64,000 nt of DNA from Isoetes taiwanensis (Eukaryota; Streptophyta; Lycopodiopsida; Isoetales; Isoetaceae): the NCBI GenBank assembly GCA_021234155.1, contig JAJEKV010000049.1, positions 7,970,036-8,034,035 on the forward strand. The letters run 5' to 3'. Position 1 is the first letter of the stretch. The number at the start of each line of letters is the position of its first letter. The notes beneath the pieces were generated by a model. It saw only the letters and a list, made by a program, of their open reading frames with translations. It searched no databases and was not told the DNA's origin. Position numbers and translations under genes: made by a program. Of this stretch, positions 22,481 to 33,440 are shown in pieces.

Positions 22481-23764
22481 ATGCGCTTTGGCGGACACCC
22501 TCAAACGCCCGGTCGGTTAACACCCAAGCAAGAATTGATGCTAATGAAAAGACGACTAGGGCGATTTACGAGGCCTATGTGTTGCATGCTAACCCACCAC
22601 GGCATGTACAAGAAGGCGGACCGGAGTTACCTCCGTTCCGCCTAGTCGCCTACACGCGGCCGTCCCCACCACAAACTAGCCCGTTACTGCGCGAAAGAGG
22701 CCCCAGTCCTAAACGCCGCGGAGCTCCTCTAGAGACAGTGCCACCTCCTCAAAGTCCGCCGCCGATTGTCATCCGAATCATCCGCATCATCGGTGGCCAT
22801 GCAAAGCCCGGGATAAGAGAGTACCGCAAGGCGGTTGATACAGCCATAACTAGTATATGGAAGAATAGGAAATTGGCCCGGTTTGATGGGAAATCTAGAG
22901 GCGGCTTGAATGCGAATCTGGCTGGACGAAATGAAGGAGTTCGCGAGTCCTATGGCATGAGAGAAGGATACTGAGGAAAGGTTGCCACCACAAACTAGGA
23001 GCTGCCCGTATTTGGTGGAAGGGCTATGCGAGCCAAACATCGGGCAGGGAGTAGATGCAACCGAGAGAAAGTTTGCCAAGGCCTTCAAATCGCATTATGT
23101 GCCGTGCACATAAATGCCAACAGATCCGGACTTTCTGAGGTTGGAGCGAGAAGAGTATGTCCGCAGGCTTACGGATGAGTTTATGCGCTGAGACCTGTAT
23201 GTACCTGGTATGAATGAGAAAAGGGCGGTGGAAGGCTATATTGAGGGTTTGGCACCATCGATCAAGCGGATGGTTAAGGCCATCGACCCAAAATCGATTC
23301 TGGCGGCCGAGGCTAAAGCATTGAGCCTCGAGGAGGACATACCAAGGAATCGGAGATCCGCGTCCTGCTCCTTACTGCATGACCCACGGCCGTCCACACC
23401 TTACAAACCCCGCTCTCCAAGTCCGGGGCCCTCTTAGCGAGAACTCTTACGGTCGCCCGGGAGAAGAAAGTCGCTTTTAGCACGCCCGGATAAGCGAGAA
23501 CAATCTTTGGTAAGGAAGTTCAAACCTCTTGATCCATTCCTAAAGAGGCCGGGAGAACATTTTGCCGAGATAAGGCATGTTACAGTGTATGAGGCTGGAC
23601 ACTTCATGCGTAATTGTCCATATGTTACCCGACTGCCCTTGGTGGCCATGGCCGACCTCGGCTGGGGCGATATTGAGTCAACATTACCTGGCGGCGAGGG
23701 CGGCTCAGAGTACATTCACCGGTCGTCTCATATCCTTGCGGCTATAGAAAGCGGCAATCTTTGA
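22481..23764 (+). pseudogene. INNER gag
   Basis: ATG 22481 (MRFGGHPQTPGRL) opens a frame that breaks within ~170 bp. The Gag capsid core is clear further on: GAARIWWKGYA at about 23000, KFAKAFKSHYVP at about 23075, FLRLEREEYVRRLTDEF, VPGMNEKRAVEGYIEGLAPS and KAIDPKSILAAEAKALSLEE, the retrotrans_gag pattern. A degraded zinc knuckle (YEAGHFMRNC) lies at about 23590. Internal stops and shifts at about 22975, 23110 and 23190 break it. Gag forms the virus-like particle and binds RNA. Confidence 0.85.
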
Positions 23765-25210
23765 AAAGTCTTCTTTGTCATTTCCACCATAGGCCAAGTA
23801 GGCGGTAAGCCTTTTGTAATTCTTATGGATACGGGGGAGTACACATAATTTTGCTTCTCCTAGAATGGCCCAGTCCTGGCTGGAAACCCTAAGGTCCGCG
23901 ACAGGGGCCTGTCACTTTAGCCGATGGTAAGGTTAGACATACTCATGGTCGTCGCATCAACCTTAAGATCACGGTTGCCAGGCGCACCGGTTGCTATGGG
24001 TGCGAGTTAATGGATATTGGCAAATCGACCTCATTGTTGGAATGGAATTCTTGGCATCCGCAAAAGCCAACATAGGCTGCGAGAAGAGAAGTTACCTTCA
24101 ACGCAGACTAATGGAGCCAGCGTAACTATAAAAGGTGAACCATTCAACCCTATCATGCGTCTATGTCCATTCGACAGTTAGATAAAGCTATACATGCAAA
24201 GCAAAAGCTCCTCTGCGTTATTAGACTTGCTTCCATTGAGTCGGATGCTAAGCAAAACCAAGTAATCAACACCTTGCCACGGGGGGGATTGCCGGTGTTA
24301 CCATGAATTTAGCGATCTTTTCCCGGGACGAGATCGAAGCTTCCTCCTTTTAGAGGGCTAGAATGTGAGATAGCTCTAGAGCCGGGGCACTAAGCCTACC
24401 AGCAAGGCCCCGTCACCGTATGAGTCCCCGAGTTGGCGAGCTTAAGAAGCAACTTCAAGAGCTACTAAACCTAGGTTTTATTAGACCTAGCGTTTAGCCC
24501 TTTGGCGCCCCTATTCTTTTGTAAAGAAAAGGGCGGCTCCTTGAGAATGTGTATTGATTATCGGCAACTCAACAAGCATACCATCAAAAATCGCTATGCT
24601 TTCTTGGGAAGCGGATGATCTAATGGATCGGTTGCAAGGGGCCAAATATTTTCAAAGATTGACCTTGGCTCGGGATATCATCGGATAAGGATTAAAGAGG
24701 AGGACATCCATAAATCTGCTTTTTCGCACTAGATATGGGCATTATGAGTTTACCGTTATGCCTTTCGGATTAACTAATGCCCCATAGCGTTTATGCGGTT
24801 AATGAGCGATGTTTTCCGACAATACTTGGATGATTTTGTTGTCATTTTCTTTGGTGACATTCTCATCTGATGAAGACTCTAGAAGAGCATGAGAAACATC
24901 TTAAATTGGCCCTACAAAAGTTAAGGCGTCATCAGCTTTTGCCAAGTTCTCTAAGTGCAAGTTTGCCACTCAAAGGTTGATTATTTGGGCCATATCATTT
25001 CTGCGAGAGGAATTGCTACTGATCCGGCAAAAATAGAGGCCGTAAGGGAATGGCCTATTCGAGAAAATGTCTCAGAGGTCCGAAGTTTCTTGGGATTAGC
25101 AGGATACTATCGAAAGTTTGTAAAGGATTTTGCAAGGATTGCAGCACCTCTTACAAATCTTACGAAGCATGAGAAGGTGAAGGATTGGATGGAGCCTTTG
25201 GAAGACTAAG
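23765..25210 (+). pseudogene. INNER protease and reverse transcriptase, heavily frameshifted
   Basis: Protease active-site region ILMDTG at about 23825, followed by FASPRM-like sequence. The RT begins near 24420 ([17 protein letters not shown]), with [18 protein letters not shown] at 24547, [14 protein letters not shown] at 24673, [19 protein letters not shown] at 24725 and the catalytic box VVIFFGDILI at about 24838. The box reads FFGD where the family has FFDD. The thumb/connection is open from 24955 to 25209 ([20 protein letters not shown]). There are at least eight small indels, many where the parallel OUTER gene has CAG or CTG. Confidence 0.88.
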
Positions 25211-25870
25211 GTTCGGGGAAGTTTCAAAGCAACTTAAAGATGCCTTAACGTCGACACCCGTTCTCTCCGTTGCCCGATCGACAAGGATAAACTAGTGGCC
25301 ACGGATGCAGTCAAATTGCCACCGGTGGAGTCGATGCAAGAAGGGAGGGTTATTGCCTATGATTCAAAGAAGATGAGCGAGGCGAACAGCGATATCCTAC
25401 CCATGATCAGGAGTTGTTAGGCTGTTGTTGGCGCCCTTGCGAATATGGAGACACTACCTCCTTGGTAGAAGATTCCAGTTGGACACGGATCACCAAAGTC
25501 TCCGTTATTTATCCACCCAACCGAACCTCAACCTCCGTCAGAGGAGATGGATGGAATTTCTTGAAGAATATGATTTTGAGATCATGTATAAGCCTGGAAA
25601 GCACAATGTGGTTGCGGATGCATTGTCACGCCACCCCTCGGTAACCCGAACCCATTGTAATGCAATTTCTACACTCACAAGTGAGTTTGGGAAACAGATA
25701 GAACAGACCTTGGCTACGGATCCCGAGTTCTGTGAAATATGGGCTAGTTTGAGTAAGGAGGCACGCACAGATAAAGAACGCGAAGCTTTCCGTTCATATA
25801 AGAAAGAGGGCAATCTGTTATATCACAAGGATAAGTTGTGTGTACCTCAGACTTCGAGTCGCGTAAGTTA
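25211..25870 (+). pseudogene. INNER RNase H
   Basis: The first half is broken (KLVATDA at about 25290, retaining the first catalytic Asp; YDSKKMSEA at 25360). The second half is open from 25425 to 25871 with [20 protein letters not shown], the C-terminal Asp in [27 protein letters not shown] and [10 protein letters not shown]. RNase H removes the RNA template during reverse transcription. Confidence 0.88.
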
Positions 25871-27211
25871 ATCCTCCATGACACACATAACACCCTATAA
25901 TTTGGACATGCGCGGGATTTATGAAGACCTATTTTAAAATCCGTTCTAGCTACTTTTGGCCTTCGATGAAGAAGGATATTGCTAGATATATTAAGCAGTG
26001 TCAAGTGTGTCAGCAAACCAAGGCGGAGCAACTAAGACTTCCAGGAGAGCTACAGCCTTTGGATGTGCCCCACGCAAAGTGGGAAGTAATAACCATGGAT
26101 TTCATTGTGGGACTGCCACGAACTCTCCGTGGCTATGATGCACTAATGGTGGTCGTCGACAAATTGTCAAAAATGGCTCACTTCTTGCCCTGTCGTACCA
26201 CCGGAAACCGCCTTCGACAATCTTGCTTTTGCTTTTAAAGGAGATCTTCGGGTTGCCCGAATGCCACGGGTTATTGTATCTGACAGAGATCCCAAATTTG
26301 TAAGTGCATTCTGGAAAGATTTCTTCACCACCATCCAGACCAAGCTTGCTATGAGTACCGCCTATCATCCTCAGACAGATGGTCAGACAGAGCGTACCAA
26401 TCGTATCATAGAGGATATGCTACGAAGTTATGTGTGGAGTAAGCAATCCCAATGGGCTGACTATATTTATCTAGTAGAGTTTGCCTATAACAGTATGAGA
26501 CAGGAGTCTTCCAGAATGTCTCCTTTCATGATAAATTATGGTTATCAATGCCTTACTCCTGACACATGGCACAACCCCGTGTCGAAAGTGGAGGTTTCTC
26601 AACAACTCCTCCTGGAGATGCAAGCTTTGGTCGAGGAAGTGCGTGGTTTACTTGCTAATGCGACGATCGTCAAAAAGTGTAGCGAGATAAGCACAAGACC
26701 CCAGGTGGGTGAATCGGTTTGGCTTAAGATTAAGGTAAAACAAGCCAAGCTTAAGATTGGTAAGCGCAAGAAGTTGGCACCGGATGATGGGCTGGACCGT
26801 TCAAAATCATCGAGCGTATTGGGGAGCAAGCATATCGCTGGACTTGCCACCCCGTTTAAAATCCACAAGGTTTTTCATGTGAGTCTTCTAAAGCAGCACA
26901 CCCCGATCCGGAGGAGGTTTTGGAAACCCCAACCCTCCACGGAAATGACGGAGGAGCAGCTAGAGATAGTACCTGAAGCTCTTCTTGATCGAGCTTATAA
27001 ACAGACCAGGAGGACTCAAATGTTACAATACTTGGTCAAGTGGAAACACTTGCCAGTGGAGGATGCTACGTGGGTGATGCAAACAGATCTTGAGAAGCAC
27101 TATCCGGATTTCATGCGCGAATCTCAAGGCCGCACCATCAACGATGCTATCAACCCCGCTCCCGGCGGTAAGTTTGAAGACTTGATTCGCCGAGAATCAG
27201 TAGAGGGGTAG
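25871..27211 (+). pseudogene. INNER integrase with chromodomain
   Basis: HHCC zinc-binding part (DTHNTL...GHAGFMKTYF; CQVCQQTKAEQL) from about 25880, then ITMDFIVGLP with the first catalytic Asp, [12 protein letters not shown] and a frameshift at about 26205. An open 316-codon frame (26261-27211) follows with SDRDPKF (Asp), HPQTDGQTERTNR (Glu), HKVFHVSLLKQH and a chromodomain (YLVKWKHLPVEDATWV). It is clearly paralogous to the OUTER integrase but with many substitutions, and less damaged than INNER's RT. Confidence 0.92.
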
Positions 27212-27800
27212 ATGCATCGTAGTTAACAACAGTTACCGATGATGGGATCACCTTCGTGTTCCTTAGGGGCGTGGTGTCTTGTCAATGTGTGACACGACCA
27301 CGAACTGCTTGTAAAGCATGTAGTTCTTAGCCGCATTCATCTTGGCTATAATAGGAACGTGACCATTCCTTACGCCGCAATGAATTGCGAACCATAGGCA
27401 TGATAGGTTCCTTGTAGATAAATTTTCTTTTATTCTTTTAGGGGGTGGACCCTTCAACCACAACCTACTTATTTTATCTATGGCCCGATATATTGACATA
27501 TGCGGGCCGATTAAGCGATCGCATTGACCTGCCCATGTATAGGGGGTTGCTGATGACCCGACTTTCTCCGTTTTCATGGTGTTTACACATAGCTCCTTAG
27601 TGTTACGCTGCTTTTTGATATTGGACTTCGGTCCTTGAACGTGTTGCTTATAATAATCATGTGAACTGCACCTCGGTGCTTGAACTGTTTTAAACTTTGA
27701 AGTTTTAATACATTATCTTCTGAAATAAGGAATTTTCTTCCTTCATAACGTCAATTACTACATTTGTATCTAACCCAATGCTGGGGACAGCATTAATTCT
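27212..27800 (+). other. INNER 3' untranslated region
   Basis: About 590 bp between the chromodomain stop and the polypurine tract; no coding frame recognised. Confidence 0.6.
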
Positions 27801-27813
27801 AAGGAGGGGAGAG
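27801..27813 (+). promoter_or_regulatory. INNER polypurine tract
   Basis: AAGGAGGGGAGAG immediately before the TGTGACG start of the 3' LTR; all purines. Confidence 0.95.
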
Positions 27814-29456
27814 TGTGACGTTCCAAGTATTTATACGGTATACGTATAAATATATTGACACGTCACCTAGTATAGATACGCCACCATGGGGTATGGTAAC
27901 CTAGGGGGTTGACCTAAAAGGGATTAAATTAACTATGCTAATTTAATTATTAAGGATAATAACCTATAACTAAGGAACTAATATTTAAAAAGCCATAATT
28001 AAGTTAATTATGGCTTGGGAAGGCGCCATGTGGCCACCCTCGATTGGCTAACATGGTAATGCTAATTGGGATCAATAGGGTGGATCACCACCCCCATATC
28101 AGCCACAACTCACCTTGAGCGATTGGGCGCCACCCTTGTGACCCGAGTGGCGCCACCTTGGCAGTTGGGCGCCACCCTTCCGACACGAGCTGAACACCAA
28201 GACCAAGAAGATGGAAATCCCCAATGACAAGCGGGTCCGGAGAATCCGCAGGTGGGTGGCTAGAGTAGTTGTGAATTCTAGGATAGCCGCCCTGTTGGGC
28301 ACCTGTTTGGGTTGTTGGTGCGATTCTCTCTCGTGTTTTTACTCGTAGGAACTAACCCTTGATTGTAAAGGTAAGTTCTCTTTATATTCTGATTCGGTTT
28401 TGCTCGTAAAGGATGGATCGATGGTTCTTGGCCTAGTATTACTCGGAAATGGGGGAATTAAAAGGGGTAGAGACCTCGAGCCATTTATTGTAGTATGCTC
28501 CTAGATAGAGCCCACGTATTATCCCGTTAATTGCGGCTTTGTGCACAAGAGCCCACGGGTCATAGATGCTATGGTGCGGCTTAGCACCGGACAAGGAACA
28601 CAAGTGGTGAAGTGGGGGTGGGGTCTTGCACGAACATAAAAAGGCTCACGAAACTCCTACGATTGAGCTAGGCGATAGCCGGTCACGTAGGAGGGCGGGT
28701 ATGGGTCCGACACTCCACAGGTGTAGAGGTGTGACCCGTATGGGGCACCTTGCACTTTGAGTAGATTTAGGGTGAGTAAGTCGGGGTGCGGATGCGGGGG
28801 TCGGCCGATGCGCACGTATTCTCTAGCTCACCCATGGAACCCTTTGTGATTACGGAAGGGGACGCCTCCACGACCTGCCTCATCGGACTGGGGCTTCATG
28901 AACCACAGAGTAGGCTCGGCGGGGTGATGCCTCGAGCCTGCGTCTGGGGAAGGCTATAAGCGAGGCCATAGCGTGAATTGACCCATCCGCAAAGTGTGCA
29001 GGTGAGGGGCGGATGGAGTGGACCACCCTAGCCGATGTTCTATGCCGGTCCAACGCCGGGTTATACCTGCATCTGTCACGCTGATCTCTTGAGGCCAAGC
29101 CGTCGGTTTACCCTCACGGGAGTCGGAACGGGGTAGAACCTTGGGTTTTGGGGTGTTTTCTTAGGTTTAGATGCATATTCTTTGCCGTTGGTATTTGGAT
29201 GGATGTGCCACCCTTCGTGGTGGTTATTTATATATGATTTATGTTGTGTGCTAACCCTTGTATTCACGCTTCTGCGACATAGGCGCCCATTGAAGGCGTG
29301 GGCCGAATGACCCCTCTGTGTCCTTCACTTGAGCGTCTTATTATAGACGGCCCGAGTTGAACGGAGGGCCCTGCTTATGGCAAGTTGGTTGCCATGGGAG
29401 GGGGAAGTCCCCGTATGTATACGGCCGAGGGTCGTATATATTCAGGGAGCGTCACA
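27814..29456 (+). repeat. INNER 3' LTR
   Basis: 1643 bp, starting TGTGACG and ending CGTCACA (perfect 7 bp terminal inverted repeat). Collinear with the 5' LTR. The first 290 bp and the last 300 bp are almost identical to it, while the middle (about 28130-29150) differs mostly at CAG and CTG sites. Confidence 0.95.
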
Positions 29457-29461
29457 ACCAC
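29457..29461. repeat. Target site duplication of INNER element, right
   Basis: ACCAC, matching 16254-16258. Confidence 0.96.
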
Positions 29462-29926
29462 TACGATCAAGGCATCCTTCCCTCTTATTGTCCTTGGAAG
29501 CCCTGTTATAAAATCCATGTTGATCACTTCCCACTTGGCGTTTGGCACCGCTAATGGCTCTAATGCCCCTGGAATTCGAAGCTGTTCTGCCTTCGTCTGC
29601 TGACATAGTTGACATTCCTTGATGTAGCGAGCTACTTGTTTTTTCATTCCTGGCCAATAATAGCTGCTGCGCACTTTGAAATATGTTTTCATGAATCCCG
29701 CATGGCCAGCTATTGGGCTGTTGTGCGTGTCATGGAGGATCAATTTCCTTACACACGATGATTGAGTGCACGCACAACTTGTTCTTATGGTATAACGAGG
29801 TTGCCTTCCTTCTTATAATGTTTAAAGGCTTCCGCTCCTTATACGTTCTAGCCTCCTAGAGAGGCTTGCCCATACTTCCTTGAAATTCCGTCCGTTGGCA
29901 AGGACTCTTCAATCTTCTTACCAAAG
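29457..29926 (-). pseudogene. OUTER integrase N-terminal part
   Basis: Minus-strand HHCC zinc-binding domain (HDTHNSPIAGHAGF...CQLCQQTKAEQL) followed by INMDFITGLP with the first catalytic Asp. It is interrupted after KDALIVVV by the INNER insertion and continues at 16258. Between 29927 and 29743 the junction to RNase H contains a frame break, since the 673-codon pol frame ends at 29927. Confidence 0.92.
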
Positions 29927-31948
29927 TCATTTGGAGAGCGTCGAAATTGCATTGCAATGCACTCTAGTTGTCAGGGGATGCCTTGAAAGCGCATCCGCTA
30001 CCACATTGAGCTTCCCTGGCTTGTAGACTATATCAAAGTCATACTCTTCAAGGAACTCCATCCATTTTCTCTGCCTCAGGTTGAGGTGTGGTTGCGTGAA
30101 TACATACTGGAGGCTCTGATGGTCTGTATCCAACTGGAACTTCCCTCCCAAAAGATAGTGCCTCCAAATTCTTAATGCCCTGACGACTGCAAGCAATTCC
30201 TGATCGTGGGTGGGGTAGCGCGTTTCGGCGTCGTTCATCTTCCTGGAGTCATACGCTACTACACGCTCTTCTTGCATAAGCACTGCACCTGTAGCTGTCG
30301 CCACCAGCTTATCTTTCTCTGGGTCCGGCAGGGTTAGGACTGGGGCTGTTGTTAAAGCTTCCTTCAACAATTCAAACCCTGCTTGGGCTTTCTTGTGCCA
30401 ATGCTCTGCCCAATCTTTCACCTTCTCCGCCCTCGTCAAGTCTGTTAACGGGGCCGCTATCTTAGCAAAGTTCTTCACGAACTTCCTGTAGTACCCTGCT
30501 AGGCCGAGAAAACTTCTGACTTCATGCACATTCTTCGGCGCCGGCCACTGAATGACGGCTTCAATCTTGACAGGGTCCGTCGAGATTCCTTCTGCTGAGA
30601 TCACATGACCCAGGTATTCCACCTTCTCTGTTGCGAAGTGACACTTCGACAACTTGGCGTACAACTGGTGCCTCTTCAACTTCTCTAGCACTCTCCTTAA
30701 GTGTTGTACGTGCTCTTCAAGGGATCTGCTATACACCAAAATGTCATCAAAGAATACAATCACAAAGGTGTCTAAAAACTCCCTGAAGATGTCGTTCATG
30801 AGCCTCATGAACGTCGCGGGGGCATTCGATAAGCCGAAAGGCATTACCGTGAACTCATAATGCCCATACCGCGTTCTGAAGGCGGTCTTGTGGATATCGT
30901 CTTCCTTTATCCTGATCTGATGATATCCTGACCTTAAGTCGATTTTGGAGAAGACCTTTGCACCTTGGAGCTGATCCATCAAGTCGTCTGATCTGGGGAG
31001 CGCATACTTGTTCTTAATGGTATGCTTGTTCAACTGCCTATAGTCTATGCACATCCTTAAACTGCCATCCTTCTTCTTTACAAAGAGAATGGGTGCTCCA
31101 AATGGCGAGACACTAGGTCTAATGAAGCCTAGGTCGAGCAACTCCTGCAATTGCTTCTTTAGCTCCGTCAATTCTTGTGTCGTCATTCTGTATGGAGCCT
31201 TACTTGTCGGCTTTGTTCCCGGTTTGAGTGCTATCTCACACTCGACTCCCCTGTAAGGAGGAAGCTGCTTGATCTCATCTGGAAAAAGCACATGGAACTC
31301 CGTGATCAGCTGTGCTATTTGCTTCGGCAACTTGCTGAGCACTTTGTCTTCTTTGCTTTCTTCTGACTCTGGCTCATCAATCTCAAGCTTGAAGATGTAT
31401 GCCACATGCTCGCTCTTGATGCACTTGAACAGCCGCTTAGAAGACATACACTGCATGATGGGAACAACTTCTTTACCTGTGATCTCAATGATCTTGCCGT
31501 CGGGTGTTGGGAAGGTCACCTTCCGCTTTTTACAATCAATAATGGCCCCTGCTGGTCCAAGGTACTCCATTCCTATGATCAAGTCGTACTTGCCAATGCC
31601 CATTACTTCTGCCCCCATCTGGATTTTAATCCCTGGCAAGTCGATGTCGAAGTTAATTCTCTTGCCTGCCGTCTGCCTTACTGCTCCACTTGCTAAGACA
31701 ACGGGCCTTGGCTTTGACTTTAGTGGTTTCAACTTCAACATTTGAACCATTCTGGGGGAGGCAAAATTATGGCTACTTCCCGAGTCTATCAGGACTATGA
31801 AGGACTTGGTCTTGGCCTTCCCTACTGTGGAAATTACTTTATACTGGCTCTTTGCTTGCTCTGTATCAATTGCGGCAAAGATATGACACTCACCCTGAAT
31901 GTAGTCACGGGCTTCCTCGCCGTCGTCGTCGGGGAACGAGTGTCCCAA
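29927..31948 (-). CDS. OUTER pol: protease, reverse transcriptase, RNase H
   Basis: One open frame of 673 codons. It has an aspartic protease with [15 protein letters not shown] (about residues 50-65) and LIIGMEYL. The RT runs from [20 protein letters not shown] through [57 protein letters not shown] and the catalytic FFDDILVYS. RNase H has [12 protein letters not shown] and [11 protein letters not shown]. In the RNase H N-terminus the sequence runs [13 protein letters not shown], where the family has KLVATDAS...GAVLMQ: about five codons including the first catalytic Asp are missing in frame. The polyprotein would normally continue into integrase, but a stop intervenes. Confidence 0.95.
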   Translation of the reverse strand: MGHSFPDDDGEEARDYIQGECHIFAAIDTEQAKSQYKVISTVGKAKTKSFIVLIDSGSSHNFASPRMVQMLKLKPLKSKPRPVVLASGAVRQTAGKRINFDIDLPGIKIQMGAEVMGIGKYDLIIGMEYLGPAGAIIDCKKRKVTFPTPDGKIIEITGKEVVPIMQCMSSKRLFKCIKSEHVAYIFKLEIDEPESEESKEDKVLSKLPKQIAQLITEFHVLFPDEIKQLPPYRGVECEIALKPGTKPTSKAPYRMTTQELTELKKQLQELLDLGFIRPSVSPFGAPILFVKKKDGSLRMCIDYRQLNKHTIKNKYALPRSDDLMDQLQGAKVFSKIDLRSGYHQIRIKEDDIHKTAFRTRYGHYEFTVMPFGLSNAPATFMRLMNDIFREFLDTFVIVFFDDILVYSRSLEEHVQHLRRVLEKLKRHQLYAKLSKCHFATEKVEYLGHVISAEGISTDPVKIEAVIQWPAPKNVHEVRSFLGLAGYYRKFVKNFAKIAAPLTDLTRAEKVKDWAEHWHKKAQAGFELLKEALTTAPVLTLPDPEKDKLVATATGAVLMQEERVVAYDSRKMNDAETRYPTHDQELLAVVRALRIWRHYLLGGKFQLDTDHQSLQYVFTQPHLNLRQRKWMEFLEEYDFDIVYKPGKLNVVADALSRHPLTTRVHCNAISTLSK

Positions 31949-33440
31949 TCTCCCAATTCGCTAGTCTTTGCACTCATGGCGTAGGGGCGGTTCATTTGTC
32001 CCTATGGCTTTGGCTGGAAGCACACGAAGCAAAAGCTGCTTTTCTATGCACTCTGTCTCTTTTCCTTGGGCATCGCTGCAAAAGGATCGCACAGCTTTGG
32101 AGTAGTTTGACCCCTCTGCTTGTCCTTGAAGGACACTGCTTCTTCTCCTTTGTTTCCCACTGGTTTGCCACCATATGGGGCTCTAATTTGGACACATTTA
32201 GGCTGCCCTAGGGCTATAGCTTCCGTCGCCTTGCCTTTATCCACGAAAATCTTGCCCTGCGCCCGCTATTCTGAGGGTCCGTCCCTTGCAAGCTTATAGC
32301 CTTGGACTCGCCCGACAACTTGTCTTAGGGTTTATTGCCCTCACAAGCTTGCGGATCTCCTCATTGACCCCTCAATATAACTTTCTCTTGCATGCTTCTC
32401 ACCCAATTTTGGCACATCTGACCTCGATCTCATGAATTCCTACGTGTATTTACGGACTGATTTGTTTCCCTATTGCAACTTTGTAGAAGCTGGCTGCATC
32501 ATCTTTGGACTTGTGTTCCCTTGGGGCGTAATGGCGCTTGAAGGCTTTAGCAAACTTTCTGAACTTACAAGCATCCCTGCTTAAGCCATGTGCCTTTGCA
32601 TAACCCTTCCACCAAATCCGTGCGGCTCCTTTCAAGATGGTACATTTGCCACCGCCTTTGTCTTTATCCTTCATACCATAAGCATTGCCAGGTACTCACT
32701 CATTTCGTCCAGCCATGCCTCGCTTCTAATCGACATGTTCTCCCAGAAGCCTGTTCCGATTCAGGGCCTTCCATACATTGCCGGTCGCGGAATCTACCTT
32801 CTTACGGTAGTCGAGGCCCTAGTGTCCCTTTATCGTCCTTCTATGGCGTCCCTCTGCCTTGCATCTACAGTGTTCCTTTGCCTTGCATCTGTTCGGTCCT
32901 GGGCCTGATCTTCTTCTTCCTCGGAGTGAGGAGAGTCGAATCACGAGCTTGAGTCGGAAGATTAGGGCTGGAGGATCTCCTTCTCTTGTTCCTCTTCTTG
33001 TCCCTTCCTGCTCTCCGAGCTGATGCTTCTGCGGCAATTTGGCGTTGCCCATAGAACCTGCTCACGCTGCGGCCAGCCAAGGCCTTTATCGTTCGAGGTC
33101 CGTCCTCATCGGGATATTTCCTCTTACGGGGTCATGGGTCCAAATTCCTCAAAGCGGGTTCCTTCGGAGGTGGCACAGGCGAACTCTGTTCTTCCATATG
33201 GTCTCGGCGTTGTCGTTCCCCTGAGCCTAGGCCTCTAACTGCATGCACAAGTAATTCATGGCTATATGGTTAGTTTTTTCTTGTTCTCTTGCATTGTTTA
33301 TGTTTGTTGGTATAGTTGTGGGGCAAAAATACATCAACAAAACATTTAAAGTGCAACAGAAATTATATTCATATATATATAATATAATATTTTAGTACAA
33401 AAGTCTCCGGGATCAAGAGTCTAACTAATCTTGGAATCGC
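31949..33440 (-). pseudogene. OUTER gag
   Basis: Minus strand, frameshifted. The capsid core is clear at 32450-32674 (KGAARIWWKGYAKAHGLSRD, FRKFAKAFKRHYAPREHKSK), homologous to INNER gag. Upstream (about 32865-33080) is a very basic Arg/Lys-rich N-terminal region (RKKKIRPRTEQM), and a degraded zinc knuckle (VCFQPKP then GQMNR) lies near 31990-32040. The gag start is uncertain. An AT-rich spacer of about 170 bp (33270-33440) separates it from ORF2. Confidence 0.8.

Larger units (their letters stand above)
16259..29456 (+). mobile_element. INNER Gypsy chromovirus with histone H3 cargo
   Basis: Complete 13.2 kb plus-strand element nested in OUTER's integrase. It has LTRs 16259-17877 and 27814-29456, primer-binding site TGGTATCAGAGC at 17880, polypurine tract at 27801-27813, and target duplication ACCAC. 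Order: 5' LTR, H3 gene, ORF2, ORF3, gag, protease, RT, RNase H, integrase with chromodomain, 3' LTR. It shares the first 12 LTR bases (TGTGACGTTCCA), gene order and cargo with OUTER but is a distinct family. Pol is broken by many small indels. Confidence 0.96.

Noticed and set aside
30654-31984. Several plus-strand frames opposite the OUTER pol gene
   Set aside because: Shadows of the 673-codon minus-strand pol frame.
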